Assembly (NCBI GenBank): GCA_012103375.1
Contig: WLWX01000001.1
Span: forward strand, 3,886,492 to 3,950,491
Origin: Paracoccaceae bacterium
GTDB lineage: Bacteria; Pseudomonadota; Alphaproteobacteria; Rhodobacterales; Rhodobacteraceae
Reading direction: 5' to 3'
Length of the DNA: 64,000 bases
Every line of letters starts with the position of its first letter. Within the stretch, counting starts at the first letter, position 1. A model generated the notes under the pieces. That model was not told where the DNA came from, did no database searches, and worked only from the letters and a program-made list of their open reading frames with translations. The translations under genes were made by a program, and so were the position numbers. This document shows positions 9,759-20,415 of the stretch, in pieces.

Positions 9759-10982
9759 CTAGGCGGAAAGTTCGGCGCGATTCAGCGCACACTGCGACCA
9801 AAGATCGTCCATTGCGGCGATCAGGGCGTCCATTTCCCGCGGACCATGCACCGGTGAGGGCGTGAATCGCAGCCGCTCGGTCCCGCGCGGTACAGTCGGG
9901 AAATTGATCGGCTGGACGTAAATCCCGTGGTCTTCCAACAGTCGATCCGACAGCATCTTGCACTTCACCGGGTCACCCACATGCACCGGCACGATATGGC
10001 TGCCATGGTCGATCAGCGGCAGACCCATACTCTTCAGGCGCAGCTTCAACGTCGCCGCCTGTTCCTGATGCTGACGCCGCAGCGCGTCATTCGATTTCAG
10101 ATGCCGGACCGAGGCGAGCGCCCCGGCAGCAACCGCCGGAGGCAGCGACGTCGTAAAGATGAACCCCGGTGCGTAAGATCTTATGGCATCACAGATATTT
10201 TCATTCGCGGCGATATATCCGCCTGCCACACCAAAGGCCTTGGCCAGGGTGCCGTTGATGATGTCGATCCGGTCCGAAAGCCCGTCCCGTTCCGCCACGC
10301 CACCGCCGCGCGGGCCATAAAGGCCGACGGCGTGAACCTCGTCCACATAGGTCAATGCGCCATGCGCCTCGGCAACGTCCAGCATCGCCTTCAGCGGCGC
10401 GAAATCACCGTCCATGGAATACAGCGATTCGAAGGCCACCAGGCGCGGCGTATCTGCCGGGATATCCGCCAGCAATTCGGCCAGATGCTCGGGGTCATTG
10501 TGGCGGAAGATGCGCTTTTCGCCCCCCATGCGCCGAATCCCCTCGATCATCGAGGCATGGTTCAGCGCATCCGACAGAATCACCAGCCCAGGCAACAACC
10601 GCACCAGCGTCGACAACGTTGCGTCATTTGCCACATAGGCCGAGGTAAACAGCAACGCCCCCGGCTTGCCATGCAGATCGGCCAGCTCAGCCTCCAGCGC
10701 CTTGTGATAGACCGTCGTGCCGGAAATATTGCGCGTGCCGCCAGATCCCGCACCAGTGGCATCCAGCGCCTCATGCATCGCAGCCAGCACATCGGGATGC
10801 TGCCCCATGCCAAGATAATCGTTTCCGCACCAGACAGTTACCGGACGTTCCTGACCCGATGGGTCATGCCAGACGGCATTCGGAAACTGCCCCTGCCTGC
10901 GCGCGATGTCGATAAACGTGCGATAACGCCCCTCATCATGAAGCCGTTGCAACGCGTCGTCGAAATGCTGGTCGTAATTCAA
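9759..10982 (-). CDS. hemA: 5-aminolevulinate synthase
   Basis: 407 aa PLP enzyme that condenses glycine and succinyl-CoA, the first step of tetrapyrrole synthesis by the Shemin route found in Alphaproteobacteria. It starts [21 protein letters not shown]. Visible motifs are the glycine-rich [23 protein letters not shown] with the PLP-contacting Asp, and [14 protein letters not shown] with the Schiff-base Lys. The length equals characterised HemA proteins. The upstream region (10983-11138) lacks a clear FNR box, so no oxygen control can be read from the sequence. Confidence 0.97.
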   Translation of the reverse strand: MNYDQHFDDALQRLHDEGRYRTFIDIARRQGQFPNAVWHDPSGQERPVTVWCGNDYLGMGQHPDVLAAMHEALDATGAGSGGTRNISGTTVYHKALEAELADLHGKPGALLFTSAYVANDATLSTLVRLLPGLVILSDALNHASMIEGIRRMGGEKRIFRHNDPEHLAELLADIPADTPRLVAFESLYSMDGDFAPLKAMLDVAEAHGALTYVDEVHAVGLYGPRGGGVAERDGLSDRIDIINGTLAKAFGVAGGYIAANENICDAIRSYAPGFIFTTSLPPAVAAGALASVRHLKSNDALRRQHQEQAATLKLRLKSMGLPLIDHGSHIVPVHVGDPVKCKMLSDRLLEDHGIYVQPINFPTVPRGTERLRFTPSPVHGPREMDALIAAMDDLWSQCALNRAELSA

Positions 10983-11138
10983 GGGATCACTCCGTATTGC
11001 CTGACAATCCTAAGCGCTCTCTTCGATCTGCGAAAGTGGGCGTTTGGTCGCTGCCTTCACGCTTGCGTCAGACCGCCGCGCTGGACAGTCGCCGCCGCGC
11101 AGCTAGGGTGGCGCAAAACAGATCGGAGCGTCCCCAAA

Positions 11139-12515
11139 ATGAGCCTGGAAAAAACCCTCTCGCAGATTGATTCTTCACTGCCCGAATCGCTCGATCGGTT
11201 GTTCGATCTGCTGCGCATTCCGTCAATTTCGACCGATCCCGCCCATATCGCCGACTGCGACCGGGCCGCCGACTGGATGGTCGACACCTTGGCGGAACTG
11301 GGGTTTGACGCCGAAAAACGCCCGACGACCGGGCATCCGATGGTCACGGGCAGTGCCGGGAATGGCGGCATACACCTGATGTTCTACGGCCATTACGATG
11401 TGCAACCCGTTGATCCGCTGGAACTATGGAACAACCCTCCGTTCGAACCCGCGGTTCAGGACACGCCGAAAGGCGAGGTCATCCGCGCCTGCGGTGCCAA
11501 TGACGACAAAGGCCAGCTGATGACGTTTATCGAGGCGCTGCGCGCCTGGAAAGCGGTGAATGGCAGCCTTCCGGGGCGCATCTCGGTCTTCTTTGAGGGG
11601 GAAGAGGAATCAGGCTCCCCCTCATTGGTGCCGTTCCTGAAGGAACACACCAAGGAACTGTCCCAGCCCGACATCGTGCTGATCTGCGACACCAGCATGT
11701 TCAACCCCGAAACCCCCGCAATCACCACCATGCTGCGCGGTCTTCTGGGCGAGGAACTGACAATCACAGGCCCCGACAAAGACCTCCACTCAGGTTACTA
11801 CGGCGGCATCGCGATGAACCCGGCACGGGTTCTGTCACGTATCATCGCCGCCCTGCACGACGATCAGGGCCGCATTACCGTCCCCGGATTCTATGACGGC
11901 GTGCCCGAGCTGACCAACAGCCTGCGCGCCCAATGGGACGCACTTGGCTTTGACGAGGCCGCCTTCCTGGGCGAGGTTGGCCAAAGCATCCCGGCTGGAG
12001 AGGCTGGTCGTTCAGGCCTCGAAATGATCTGGTCCCGCCCGACGTGCGAGGTTAACGGCCTCTGGTCGGGCTACACCGGCGAAGGGTTCAAAACCGTGCT
12101 GCCATCACAGGCCAGCGCCAAGATCAGCTTCCGTCTGGTCGGCACGCAGGATCCGCTGGCCATCCGCAAAAGCTTTCGCGCGATGGTGGAAAGCATGCTA
12201 CCGGGTGACTGCACAGTCTCATTCAAAAATCACGGCGCCGCGCCCGCTTCGGTCATGGCAACCGACCATCCCGCGTTCGAGGCTGCCCGCCAGGCCCTGT
12301 CCGAAGAATGGCCACGCCCCGCCGCGTTCATCGGCGCAGGCGGATCGATCCCGATCGCCGGGTATTTCAAGGAAATCCTCGGCCTCGATTCGATGCTGAT
12401 CGGCTTTGGACGCGATGATGATCAGCTACACTCACCCAATGAAAAATACGATCTGGAGTCCTTCCACAAAGGCATCCGCAGCTGGGCGCGGATACTGGAC
12501 GCGCTCTATTCGTAA
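11139..12515 (+). CDS. M20 family metallopeptidase (dipeptidase / ArgE-DapE type)
   Basis: 458 aa di-zinc hydrolase. Metal-binding and catalytic motifs are visible in order: YGHYDVQP, ANDDKGQL, EGEEESGS with the catalytic Glu, and a C-terminal LHSPNEKY His ligand. The dimerisation ('lid') insertion lies about residues 200-330. It resembles the cytosolic nonspecific dipeptidase/CNDP group more than DapE. The ATG at 11139 is used: the same frame stays open far upstream, but that part is the antisense of hemA. It is a single transcription unit followed by a hairpin at 12592-12609. Confidence 0.93.
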   Translation: MSLEKTLSQIDSSLPESLDRLFDLLRIPSISTDPAHIADCDRAADWMVDTLAELGFDAEKRPTTGHPMVTGSAGNGGIHLMFYGHYDVQPVDPLELWNNPPFEPAVQDTPKGEVIRACGANDDKGQLMTFIEALRAWKAVNGSLPGRISVFFEGEEESGSPSLVPFLKEHTKELSQPDIVLICDTSMFNPETPAITTMLRGLLGEELTITGPDKDLHSGYYGGIAMNPARVLSRIIAALHDDQGRITVPGFYDGVPELTNSLRAQWDALGFDEAAFLGEVGQSIPAGEAGRSGLEMIWSRPTCEVNGLWSGYTGEGFKTVLPSQASAKISFRLVGTQDPLAIRKSFRAMVESMLPGDCTVSFKNHGAAPASVMATDHPAFEAARQALSEEWPRPAAFIGAGGSIPIAGYFKEILGLDSMLIGFGRDDDQLHSPNEKYDLESFHKGIRSWARILDALYS

Positions 12516-12591
12516 AGCGCGCCAACAATACGCCACTACCGCCCCAAAAACCGACTTTCGTCCATCATTGACCCAAAAATATCCCGGGGGT

Positions 12592-12609
12592 CTGGGGGCT
12601 GGCCCCCAG
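12592..12609. terminator. GC-rich hairpin between the M20 peptidase and tRNA-Asp
   Basis: Perfect 7-bp stem ctggggg/cccccag with a 4-nt loop, placed between convergent units (peptidase on plus, tRNA-Asp on minus). It is preceded by aaaaatatcccggggg and has no T-run. A related aaatatcccc string recurs at 23149. It may act in both directions. Confidence 0.5.
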
Positions 12610-12694
12610 CCATCGCCCGCGGCCACGAACCGACGGATTTCAAATCCGGAGGCCCCGGTCACGTTTTCCACAATTTCAGGAAAACTGGCAGCGG

Positions 12695-12771
12695 TGGCGC
12701 GGTTGACGGGGCTCGAACCCGCGACCCCCGGCGTGACAGGCCGGTACTCTAACCAACTGAGCTACAACCGC
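12695..12771 (-). tRNA. tRNA-Asp (GTC)
   Basis: 77 nt with encoded CCA. Acceptor stem GCGGTTG/CAACCGC, discriminator G, D-arm AGCTCAGTTGGTTAGAGT, anticodon loop containing GTC, and T-loop GGTTCGAGCCC. Confidence 0.97.
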
Positions 12772-12893
12772 CCACTGCCCGCGATGGACCGATGCCCAAA
12801 GCGTGCCGCGTTCTAGGCGCGCGGTTCGGGGGCGTCAAGCGGCTTTGAGGGCGCAGGCAGGATATTTTCAAAGCTGCGGGCCATGGTGGGGGA

Positions 12894-12969
<76 letters not shown>

Positions 12970-13012
12970 CTGTCCGCGTCAGCTAACGCCGCGCGGCGCG
13001 GTGTGCAAGGGG

Positions 13013-13585
13013 TCACGTAAGTTCGACGACCTCACCCGCGCTATAGTGGAAGATATTGCCCTGTCCGCCCGGCAAAGTGGACAGGGCTTCGGGGGCGATG
13101 TTCAGCGCCAGACATCGCAACATGCGGCTGGTGATCCCGTGGGCGACAATGATCGACGGGCCGCTCAGGTCGCTCAGGAACGCCGCGCACCGCGCCTCAA
13201 GCCCGGCGTAGCCTTCGCCGCCCGGCGCGTGATCGTACCAGTCCAACCCTTCTTCGCCGTCGAACAATTCGGGCCGCGCGGCCATGACATCGGCGCGCAA
13301 CTTGCCGTTCCAATCGCCCACATCTATCTCGCACAGGCGGTCATCGGTGCGCATCATGTCGACATGGCCCGCCAGGGCGATCCCGGCGGTCTGGACGGCG
13401 CGGCCCTGCGGGCTGACGAATGCGGCCCATCCGGTCAGATCCAGCCCCGCCAGAAGCGCCCCCTGCCGCGCCGCCTGTTCCCGCCCCAGCGCCGTCAGCG
13501 GAGAGTTCAGCCGCCCCTGCATCCGGTCAACCGCATTCCATTCGGTCTGGCCGTGGCGCAGAATCAGCAGCTCATGTGGGAACAT
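13013..13585 (-). CDS. Histidine phosphatase family protein
   Basis: 190 aa phosphoglycerate-mutase-like phosphatase. The phosphorylated His lies in the N-terminal LRHGQTEWN motif, followed by the conserved arginine region GRAVQTA, CEIDVGDWNG and the second catalytic His in VAHGITSRML. The start at 13585 (MFPHELLILRHGQTEW) is used because the frame upstream of it overlaps the neighbouring tRNA. The substrate is undetermined; the family includes sugar phosphatases, cobalamin phosphatases and SixA-type enzymes. It sits between two valine tRNA genes on the same strand. Confidence 0.88.
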   Translation of the reverse strand: MFPHELLILRHGQTEWNAVDRMQGRLNSPLTALGREQAARQGALLAGLDLTGWAAFVSPQGRAVQTAGIALAGHVDMMRTDDRLCEIDVGDWNGKLRADVMAARPELFDGEEGLDWYDHAPGGEGYAGLEARCAAFLSDLSGPSIIVAHGITSRMLRCLALNIAPEALSTLPGGQGNIFHYSAGEVVELT

Positions 13586-13618
13586 TCGGGCACCTGTTGC
13601 TTGGGGTCGATGGTGAAA

Positions 13619-13693
13619 TGGTGGGTGATGAGGGATTTGAACCCCCGACATCTTCGATGTGAACGAAGCGCTCTACCACTGAGCTAATCACCC
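13619..13693 (-). tRNA. tRNA-Val (CAC)
   Basis: 75 nt with encoded CCA. Acceptor stem GGGTGAT/ATCACCC, anticodon stem CTTCG/CGAAG around loop TTCACAT (anticodon CAC), T-loop GGTTCAAATCC. It lies 34 bp upstream of the histidine phosphatase start. Confidence 0.96.
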
Positions 13694-13754
13694 GTCAGAG
13701 GCGGGATTTATCGCCAAGGTGCGGTTTCTGCAAGGGCCAGTGGTTGCCCATCGC

Positions 13755-14498
13755 TCAGCCAATCAGCTTGGAAACGGTGACGAACTTGAACCCCCGCCCT
13801 TTCAGCCCGTCAATCGTCGCCGGCATCGCGCGGATGGTGCGCGCGTGGATGTCGTGGTTCAGGATGATGGCCCCGTTGTGTGCCCGGCGCAGGATGCGGT
13901 TGGTGATCGATGCACTGCTCGACCCGGTATAATCCAGCGAGTCAATTGACCACATCACGGTCGGCATCTTCCTTTCGGCCATCACTAGGCGGCTTTGCCG
14001 CGGCGACATGGATCCAAAAGGCGGTCGCATGGTTTTCGGGCGCTTGCCGCCAGCCTGCTGAATGGCCTTGGCTGTTCGGTCAAGCTCGTCCAGCAGCGCG
14101 GTATCGGAACGGGTGGCCAGATTGGCGTGCGACCACGAGTGGTTGCCGATCTCATGCCCGTCGCGCCGGATGCGTTTAACCAGCCCCGGATGGCGCGCCA
14201 CCCGGTGACCGACCATATAAAATGTGGCACGCACGTTCTTTTCATCCAGAATATCGAGCAATCTGGGCGTGAACGTCGGATGCGGCCCGTCATCGAAGGT
14301 CAACGCGACGACCTTTTGGTCCGCAGGCCCCTTGGTCACTGTCGGATTGCGACCGCGCGTCTGCCGCGCCGCGCCCGCGCCGCCCCCCGGTTCATCGTCG
14401 CCCTCGTCCGGGGCTTCACCACAACCGGTCAGCAACAACGGCGCCGCAAGGGCCGCCGGTGCCGTCAGCAAGAACTTTCGTCGGTCGGTCTCTGTCAT
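13755..14498 (-). CDS. Polysaccharide deacetylase (NodB-type) lipoprotein
   Basis: 247 aa. The N terminus MTETDRRKFLLTAPAAL followed by LLLTGC combines a twin-arginine-like start with a lipobox, so export and lipid anchoring are likely. After a Gly/Asp-rich spacer, the CE4 domain carries LTFDDGPHPTFTP (catalytic and metal Asp pair), HSWSHAN (metal His pair), RPPFGS and a C-terminal LNHDIHART. All catalytic motifs look intact. Enzymes of this type deacetylate peptidoglycan or other GlcNAc polymers in the envelope. The start at 14498 is chosen for the signal sequence; the ORF upstream is uninformative. Confidence 0.9.
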   Translation of the reverse strand: MTETDRRKFLLTAPAALAAPLLLTGCGEAPDEGDDEPGGGAGAARQTRGRNPTVTKGPADQKVVALTFDDGPHPTFTPRLLDILDEKNVRATFYMVGHRVARHPGLVKRIRRDGHEIGNHSWSHANLATRSDTALLDELDRTAKAIQQAGGKRPKTMRPPFGSMSPRQSRLVMAERKMPTVMWSIDSLDYTGSSSASITNRILRRAHNGAIILNHDIHARTIRAMPATIDGLKGRGFKFVTVSKLIG

Positions 14499-14621
14499 CG
14501 TTCCCCCAAGGCGCTGTGGCCATTGCATAGGGTGATGACTCGGCGGTCCATTCAAGGCGCGACCGCCAATCGCGCAGCGATGATGTGGCGTCCGTGTCTG
14601 GCGGGTCACGGATTGCCCGGG

Positions 14622-15062
14622 TTAGTCGTCGTCAAACCCTTTGGCCACGGCAATCGCGCCAGAATTCATCGCATGGTTGCGCCGCAACTGGCAAACGATG
14701 GTCTTGCCCTTGTCGTTCTCGTTCACCTTGCGCACTTTGATCCGCCCCAGCGGCAGGATTTGAAGCGTTTCACCCGCGTCCAGCGCATCGCCAAGCACCG
14801 CCAGCGCGGCCTCAAGAACCGGTTTGACCTGATTCTTCTTCAAGGCAGACCGGGTCGCGACCCGTTCAATGAAATCCGCCTTTCGCAGCTTGGCGTTGCC
14901 ATCCGGATCCGCCGTCTGGCCGTGCTGATCCGCTTTGCTGGCCGCTGTCGCTGGTGTGGCCGCCTTCGGGGTTGTCACCTTGCCGGGCGCGGTGGGTGCC
15001 GATTTCGGCTTTGATTTCGTCGCCGTTTTGCGGGGTTCGTTCGCAGCGGGTTTTCCGGTCAT
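14622..15062 (-). CDS. HU-family DNA-binding protein with a Lys/Ala/Pro-rich N-terminal tail
   Basis: 146 aa. The C-terminal ~90 residues fit the HU/IHF fold (LRKADFIERVATRSALKKNQ, then a beta-arm region with GRIKVRKVNENDKGKT). The N-terminal ~55 residues form a basic low-complexity tail (KSKPKSAPTAPGKVTTPKA). The canonical arm-tip proline/RNP segment of HU is not obvious, so DNA bending may differ. It follows lon on the same strand but is separated from it by a strong terminator. A nucleoid-associated role is likely; specific targets are unknown. Confidence 0.8.
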   Translation of the reverse strand: MTGKPAANEPRKTATKSKPKSAPTAPGKVTTPKAATPATAASKADQHGQTADPDGNAKLRKADFIERVATRSALKKNQVKPVLEAALAVLGDALDAGETLQILPLGRIKVRKVNENDKGKTIVCQLRRNHAMNSGAIAVAKGFDDD

Positions 15063-15092
15063 GTCAGATGCCTTTTCTGGCGCTGTCAGGTC

Positions 15093-15123
15093 AAAAAAGG
15101 GCCGGTCCGCACTGGACCGGCCC
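15093..15123 (-). terminator. Rho-independent terminator of lon
   Basis: On the minus strand a perfect 10-bp stem GGGCCGGTCC/GGACCGGCCC with a 5-nt loop is followed by TTTTTT, 29 bp past the lon stop and overlapping the leader of the HU gene. Confidence 0.92.
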
Positions 15124-15151
15124 CTGTCGTCGTCGCTTGCAACCAATCCGC

Positions 15152-17566
15152 CTAGTGCTTTGTCGCGCCCGGGCGTTCTTCGGCGTCTCGGGCTTTCGCC
15201 GCTTCGACCAATGCGGCCTCTTCAGCGGCTTCGTCCCAATCGATAGCCTCTGGCTTTCTGGTCAGGGCATGACCCAGCACTTCCGAGACATGGGCAACCG
15301 GGATGATCGTCAGCCCGTCTTTCACGTTTTCCGGGATTTCGGTCAGGTCTTTTTCGTTCTCGGCCGGGATCAGCACTGTCGTGATGCCACCACGCAGCGC
15401 CGCCAGCAGCTTTTCCTTCAAGCCACCGATGGGCAGCACATTGCCGCGCAACGTCACCTCACCCGTCATGGCGATGTCCTTCTTGACCGGGATCTTGGTC
15501 AGGACCGACACGATCGAGGTGACCATTCCAACGCCCGCACTCGGCCCGTCCTTGGGCGTTGCACCTTCGGGGACGTGAACGTGGATGTCCCAGCGGTCGA
15601 ACTGGGGTGGCTTGATGCCGATGCTAGGCCCGATGGAGCGCACGTAGGAGGCCGCAGCCTCGATGCTTTCCTTCATCACATCGCCCAGCTTGCCGGTGGT
15701 TTTCATCCGGCCCTTGCCCGGCAGGCGCAGCGCTTCAAGCGACAGCAGATCGCCACCGACCTGAGTCCAGGCCAGCCCAGTGACCACACCGATCTGATCC
15801 TCCGCCTCGGCAAGGCCATAGCGGTGGCGTTTGACGCCCAGATACTCTTCCAGATCGTCCGGTTTGATGACCACCTTTTCCTCGGCCTTGCGCACGATCT
15901 TGGTCACCGCCTTGCGGGCCAGTTTGGCAATCTCACGCTCAAGATTCCGCACGCCCGCTTCGCGGGTGTATGTGCGGATGATCTCGGTCAGGGCGTCGTC
16001 CGACAGTTCAAATTCCTTGGGCTTCAACCCGTGGTTCTTGACCTGCTTAGAGATCAGATGCTGGCGCGCAATCTCATGCTTTTCATCCTCGGTATAGCCG
16101 GCCAGCGGAATGATCTCCATCCGGTCCAGAAGGGGTGAGGGCATGTTGTACGAGTTCGCCGTCGTCAGGAACATGACGTCGCTGAGATCGTATTCGACTT
16201 CAAGATAGTGGTCGATGAAGGTCGAATTCTGTTCCGGATCAAGCACTTCCAGCATCGCAGATGCCGGATCGCCCCGAAAATCCTGACCCATCTTGTCAAT
16301 CTCGTCCAGCAGGATCAGCGGGTTCGTCGTCTTCGCCTTTTTCAGCGCCTGAATGATCTTGCCAGGCATCGAACCGATATAGGTCCGCCGGTGGCCACGA
16401 ATTTCGGATTCGTCACGAACGCCGCCCAGCGAAATGCGAATGAATTCGCGCCCGGTCGCCTTGGCCACCGATTTACCCAGGCTCGTCTTGCCCACACCCG
16501 GAGGGCCGACAAGGCACAGGATCGGCCCCTTCAGCTTTTTCGAACGCTGCTGAACCGCCAGATATTCGACGATCCGTTCCTTGACCTTTTCCAGGCCATA
16601 ATGGTCGTCATCCAGCACTTTTTCGGCGCGGGTCAGATCCTTTTTGACGCGGCTTTTCTTGCCCCAGGGCAACGCCAACAACCAGTCGAGGTAGTTTCTA
16701 ACCACCGTCGCTTCGGCAGACATCGGCGACATGGCCTTCAGCTTTTTCAGCTCGGCCACCGATTTTTCCAACGCCTCATTCGACAGCTTGGTGTCCTTGA
16801 TCTTCTCTTCCAGCTCGGCCACCTCGTTCTGGCCTTCGTCGCCGTCGCCAAGCTCTTTCTGGATCGCCTTCATCTGTTCGTTCAGATAATATTCGCGCTG
16901 GGTGCGCTCCATCTGCGATTTCACGCGGGTCTTGATCTTCTTTTCGACCTGCAGAACCGACATTTCGCCCTGCATCAGGCCCAGCACTTTTTCCAGCCGC
17001 TCGGCCACGTCCAGCGTTTCCAGCAGCGCCTGTTTCTGGTCGACTTCCACGCCCAGATGCCCGGCAACCAGATCGGCCAGCCGGTCGGCTTCGCGGGATT
17101 CGGCAATCGCGCTCAGCGCTTCTTCGGGGATGTTCTTCTTGACCTTGGCGTAGCGTTCGAATTCTTCCGTCACGCTGCGGGTCAGCGCTTCGACAGTTGC
17201 CGGATCACCATCGGTTTCGGCAAGCGGCACGGCGCGGGCTTCAAAAAAGGATTCATTGTCGAGGTATTCGGTGATCCGCACCCGCGCCTTGCCTTCGACC
17301 AGCACCTTGACCGTGCCATCGGGCAGTTTCAGCAGTTGCAGAACATTGGCCAGGACGCCGGCCTCATAAATCCCTTCGGCGACAGGGTTGTCGACGTTGG
17401 GATCAATCTGGGACGACAGCAGGATCTGCTTGTCGTCTGCCATCACCTCCTCCAGGGCGCGAACGGATTTTTCGCGACCCACGAACAGGGGCACAATCAT
17501 GTGGGGGAATACGACAATGTCACGCAACGGCAACACCGGGAAGGCTTGGTCAAACGTATCGCTCAT
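15152..17566 (-). CDS. lon: ATP-dependent Lon protease
   Basis: 804 aa cytosolic AAA+ serine protease that degrades misfolded and regulatory proteins; in Alphaproteobacteria these include DnaA and CcrM. The N-terminal substrate domain begins [20 protein letters not shown] coiled-coil stretch occupies about 200-270. The AAA+ domain has Walker [10 protein letters not shown] and Walker [10 protein letters not shown]. The protease domain holds the catalytic Ser-Lys pair, with Ser in [10 protein letters not shown]. Full length and intact. A monocistronic unit is likely, given the terminator at 15093-15123. Confidence 0.98.
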   Translation of the reverse strand: MSDTFDQAFPVLPLRDIVVFPHMIVPLFVGREKSVRALEEVMADDKQILLSSQIDPNVDNPVAEGIYEAGVLANVLQLLKLPDGTVKVLVEGKARVRITEYLDNESFFEARAVPLAETDGDPATVEALTRSVTEEFERYAKVKKNIPEEALSAIAESREADRLADLVAGHLGVEVDQKQALLETLDVAERLEKVLGLMQGEMSVLQVEKKIKTRVKSQMERTQREYYLNEQMKAIQKELGDGDEGQNEVAELEEKIKDTKLSNEALEKSVAELKKLKAMSPMSAEATVVRNYLDWLLALPWGKKSRVKKDLTRAEKVLDDDHYGLEKVKERIVEYLAVQQRSKKLKGPILCLVGPPGVGKTSLGKSVAKATGREFIRISLGGVRDESEIRGHRRTYIGSMPGKIIQALKKAKTTNPLILLDEIDKMGQDFRGDPASAMLEVLDPEQNSTFIDHYLEVEYDLSDVMFLTTANSYNMPSPLLDRMEIIPLAGYTEDEKHEIARQHLISKQVKNHGLKPKEFELSDDALTEIIRTYTREAGVRNLEREIAKLARKAVTKIVRKAEEKVVIKPDDLEEYLGVKRHRYGLAEAEDQIGVVTGLAWTQVGGDLLSLEALRLPGKGRMKTTGKLGDVMKESIEAAASYVRSIGPSIGIKPPQFDRWDIHVHVPEGATPKDGPSAGVGMVTSIVSVLTKIPVKKDIAMTGEVTLRGNVLPIGGLKEKLLAALRGGITTVLIPAENEKDLTEIPENVKDGLTIIPVAHVSEVLGHALTRKPEAIDWDEAAEEAALVEAAKARDAEERPGATKH

Positions 17567-17988
17567 TCTTCTTCCTTGCTTGGCAAGACCGCCCGGCCCC
17601 GCGATTGCGGCAACACTGGCAGTCTTCGGCTTATGGTCTCAAGATATTGGGGGCGGCGCTGCCCCGTTCAACCATCACCCGTGTCATTCTGGCGCGGACA
17701 ATGGCGAAAGCGGACGTTCAGGGCAAGAGAAAGCCTGCCATCCGCGCGCGATTCCGGCATCAAATGCAATCAACAGGCGCAGAATCAAAGATCGCCGCAG
17801 ATCATAATTGCGCGATGCCACCCCGGACCGTCCGACTTCCGGGAATCTGCACCTCTTGACCTGCCCGAGTGGCCCGTGCCCGTGGTGATTTGCACGGCAC
17901 AGTCGCCGTGACAGCCTGCGTTCTGGCAATGTCCGTCCTGGCGACATTTTGCGGTCTAACGGCATCCTACAGGATGCCAATGCCCGAG
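17567..17988. other. Spacer between lon and the Hint-domain gene
   Basis: 422 bp without a convincing gene. The part next to 17567 must hold the lon promoter and Shine-Dalgarno (ggaagaaga just before the start on the minus strand). The rest shows only shadow frames, apart from the hairpin at 17961-17978 listed separately. Confidence 0.5.
17961..17978 (-). terminator. Hairpin 10 bp past the Hint gene stop
   Basis: Inverted repeat ggcatcc/ggatgcc with a 4-nt loop immediately downstream of the Hint gene. It lacks a clear T-run, so it is a weak terminator candidate. Confidence 0.4.
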
Positions 17989-19026
17989 TCAGGACGCCCC
18001 TAATTCAGCCGGATCTGGAGCGCCGATCCAGTCGACCAGAACCGCCGCTTCGTGCCGCTTCAGGCTGGGCATGCCGCCTGGCCGGTCGCAAATCTCGGCC
18101 AAATCGTGCTTGGCAAGAACCCCTAGCAATTCATCTTTGGCCGCAACGTCCAGACCATCCATGGTGCGCTGCGCAGGCTGAAAACTTTCGCTCGGCAGCC
18201 CGTTCGAGATCAATATGTCATGGTCGCGCAAAAGAACGTGATAATACGCGATATCCGTGTCAGGAATGACCCGCTGCGCCATTGACCCGACCAGATGCTT
18301 TGCCGGTACCAACACAGTTTCGGCATCGAACATCAGTGCGGCACCCGCCGATTCCAACACCACCCGATGCTGCGCCGAAACATCCAGATCAGCTGACGGG
18401 ACACCTGGCGCGATCGCACCGGCCAAAATCCGGATCGGCCGCAATTCCGGGTGCTCGATCGCGATGTGGTGTGGCACAGTCGTACACCCGACCCAAAGGA
18501 CCGGCCGATGTGCACCATTGTGGGTCAGAACCATGTCACCGGCCACAAGATCCTCGACGCGGCACTGTCCTGTCGGTGTCGCAATCAGGGTCCCGGCGCA
18601 AAAACAGATGAGGACCGGCGGCGGCATGTAATCGACGTCGGTCAATGGAATCGCACCGTTGCCGAAGTCATCCATGTCAGCTTCCGAGGCGCTGCCGTCG
18701 TTGACAAACCAAAACCGCGTGATCGTCCCGCCGATGTCGACCGAAATAACGGTCACGTCCAGGCCTTCGAATTGATCGGGAACTTTGCTGTTGCCCAGCG
18801 GCAGCCCGCCGGTCAGTTCAACCGTGAAATTATAGCTTGTCCCATTGATCGTAACGGTCGTGTCGGGATCTTCATTGCCACCGTTGTAGTCGAGCAATAC
18901 GTCCCCGTTTGCCCCGCTGTCGAAAGTGATCTCTACCGTGGGTTGCTGCACCAGATTGTCGACATTGAGCTCGGCATTATTGGCATTAGCTCCGTCGCCG
19001 CGTGCCCATAAGCTAATCGTCGTCAT
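17989..19026 (-). CDS. Hint-domain protein (hedgehog/intein-type self-splicing fold)
   Basis: 345 aa. The N-terminal half (about 1-135) is an Asn/Asp/Gly-rich beta segment without a recognised domain. From about residue 140 a Hint domain begins at CFCAGTLIATPTGQCRVEDL, the expected splice-like Cys start, with the later block DLDVSAQHRVVLESAGA containing the conserved His. Hint proteins of this form are abundant in Rhodobacterales and are often secreted. Whether this one cleaves itself cannot be told. No signal peptide is visible; the N terminus (MTTISLWARGDG) suits an RTX-like type I substrate, but no RTX nonapeptides are seen. Confidence 0.85.
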   Translation of the reverse strand: MTTISLWARGDGANANNAELNVDNLVQQPTVEITFDSGANGDVLLDYNGGNEDPDTTVTINGTSYNFTVELTGGLPLGNSKVPDQFEGLDVTVISVDIGGTITRFWFVNDGSASEADMDDFGNGAIPLTDVDYMPPPVLICFCAGTLIATPTGQCRVEDLVAGDMVLTHNGAHRPVLWVGCTTVPHHIAIEHPELRPIRILAGAIAPGVPSADLDVSAQHRVVLESAGAALMFDAETVLVPAKHLVGSMAQRVIPDTDIAYYHVLLRDHDILISNGLPSESFQPAQRTMDGLDVAAKDELLGVLAKHDLAEICDRPGGMPSLKRHEAAVLVDWIGAPDPAELGAS

Positions 19027-19185
19027 GCCCGATCCTCATTGATACGCAGCGCAAGGGCGCTGACCTCAGCACGTTGGCTATATCGAATTGATCGCACCTG
19101 GACCGGCGGTATCGAATGTCGTGTCGCCAAAGTTGTTTGGATCATAGTCCGCATCCGCGCAAATTGAAAGCGAACCCATCCGGCG

Positions 19186-20313
19186 TCAGACTGGTTCCAG
19201 GTCGCCCAGGTGGCGCTGACGTTCGAATTCTGTGACAAAGCCTGCGAATTCCCCGGCCTGAATGGCTTGCCGCATGCCCTCCATAAGCTCTTGAAAATAA
19301 TGCAGGTTATGCCAGGTTAACAGCATGCCCGAGATCATTTCTCCGGCGCGGAACACGTGGTGCAGATAGGCGCGCGAATAGCCAGAGCATGCCGGACAGG
19401 AACAGGCCGCGTCCAGCGGGCGCGGATCATCGGCATGCCGCGCGTTCTTGATGTTGACCACACCGCGCCGGGTAAACGCCTGCCCGGTGCGCCCGGACCG
19501 GGACGGCAGGACACAATCCATCATATCAACGCCACGCTTGACCGCGCCGACGATATCGTCGGGCTTGCCCACACCCATCAGATAACGCGGCTTGTCGGCG
19601 GGCAGTTGACCGGGCGCGAAGTCGAGGGTTGCAAACATCTTCTCCTGCCCCTCACCCACCGCCAGACCGCCGATGGCATAGCCGTCAAATCCGATCGAAC
19701 GCAGCGCCTCGGCGCTTTCACCGCGCAGGTCTTCCTCCAGCCCGCCCTGTTGGATGCCGAACAGCGCATGACCCGGCCGATCGCCGAAGGCGTCACACGA
19801 ACGGGCGGCCCAGCGCATCGACAGGCGCATACTTTCGGCAATACGCGCCCGGTCCGCCGGCAGCGAGGGGCATTCGTCGAAGGCCATCACGATGTCCGAG
19901 CCAAGCAGCCGCTGAATCTCCATCGAGCTTTCCGGGGTCAACTCATGCTTCGAGCCATCGATGTGGCTTCGGAACGTCACGCCCGTCTCGGTCAGCTTGC
20001 GCAGGTCAGACAAGCTCATCACCTGAAACCCGCCCGAGTCCGTCAGGATCGGGCGATCCCAGTTCATAAACTTGTGTAACCCCCCCAGGCGCGCCACCCG
20101 CTCGGCCCCCGGACGCAGCATCAGATGGTATGTATTGCCCAGCAAGATGTCGGCGCCCGTGGCACGAACACTTTCTGGCAGCATCGCCTTCACCGTCGCC
20201 GCCGTGCCGACGGGCATGAAGGCAGGTGTGCGGATGTCACCCCGCGCCGTGCGGATCACCCCGGTGCGGGCCATGCCATCGGTGGCGGTGCGTTCAAAGG
20301 AAAACCGGCTCAT
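19186..20313 (-). CDS. tgt: tRNA-guanine transglycosylase (queuosine synthesis)
   Basis: 375 aa. It exchanges guanine-34 in GUN-anticodon tRNAs for preQ1. The catalytic/nucleophile region ([12 protein letters not shown]) and the zinc site [16 protein letters not shown] near the C terminus are complete, as is [12 protein letters not shown]. Normal length. It diverges from the Fe-S assembly genes at 20416. A 160-bp spacer (19027-19185) separates it from the Hint gene and holds nothing I can name. Confidence 0.97.
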   Translation of the reverse strand: MSRFSFERTATDGMARTGVIRTARGDIRTPAFMPVGTAATVKAMLPESVRATGADILLGNTYHLMLRPGAERVARLGGLHKFMNWDRPILTDSGGFQVMSLSDLRKLTETGVTFRSHIDGSKHELTPESSMEIQRLLGSDIVMAFDECPSLPADRARIAESMRLSMRWAARSCDAFGDRPGHALFGIQQGGLEEDLRGESAEALRSIGFDGYAIGGLAVGEGQEKMFATLDFAPGQLPADKPRYLMGVGKPDDIVGAVKRGVDMMDCVLPSRSGRTGQAFTRRGVVNIKNARHADDPRPLDAACSCPACSGYSRAYLHHVFRAGEMISGMLLTWHNLHYFQELMEGMRQAIQAGEFAGFVTEFERQRHLGDLEPV

Positions 20314-20415
20314 GCGTCGCTATCTGCGCCAAACCCGCGATCCGTGCAAGCCACCCCTCTGGACGCGCCGCGCCACAATCCCTATATTTTCAGTCAGATA
20401 TCTGATGGATGCACA

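Noticed and set aside
9927-12515. An 862-aa frame covering hemA antisense and the M20 peptidase
   Set aside because: Only the part from 11139 is conserved; the upstream part is antisense to hemA and low complexity.
16208-17911. A 567-aa frame antisense to lon
   Set aside because: Typical GC-rich shadow frame, rich in Gln/His/Arg with no conserved motif; lon is fully convincing on the other strand.
19023-19238. A 71-aa frame between the Hint gene and tgt
   Set aside because: Overlaps the tgt C terminus, no SD and no recognisable family.
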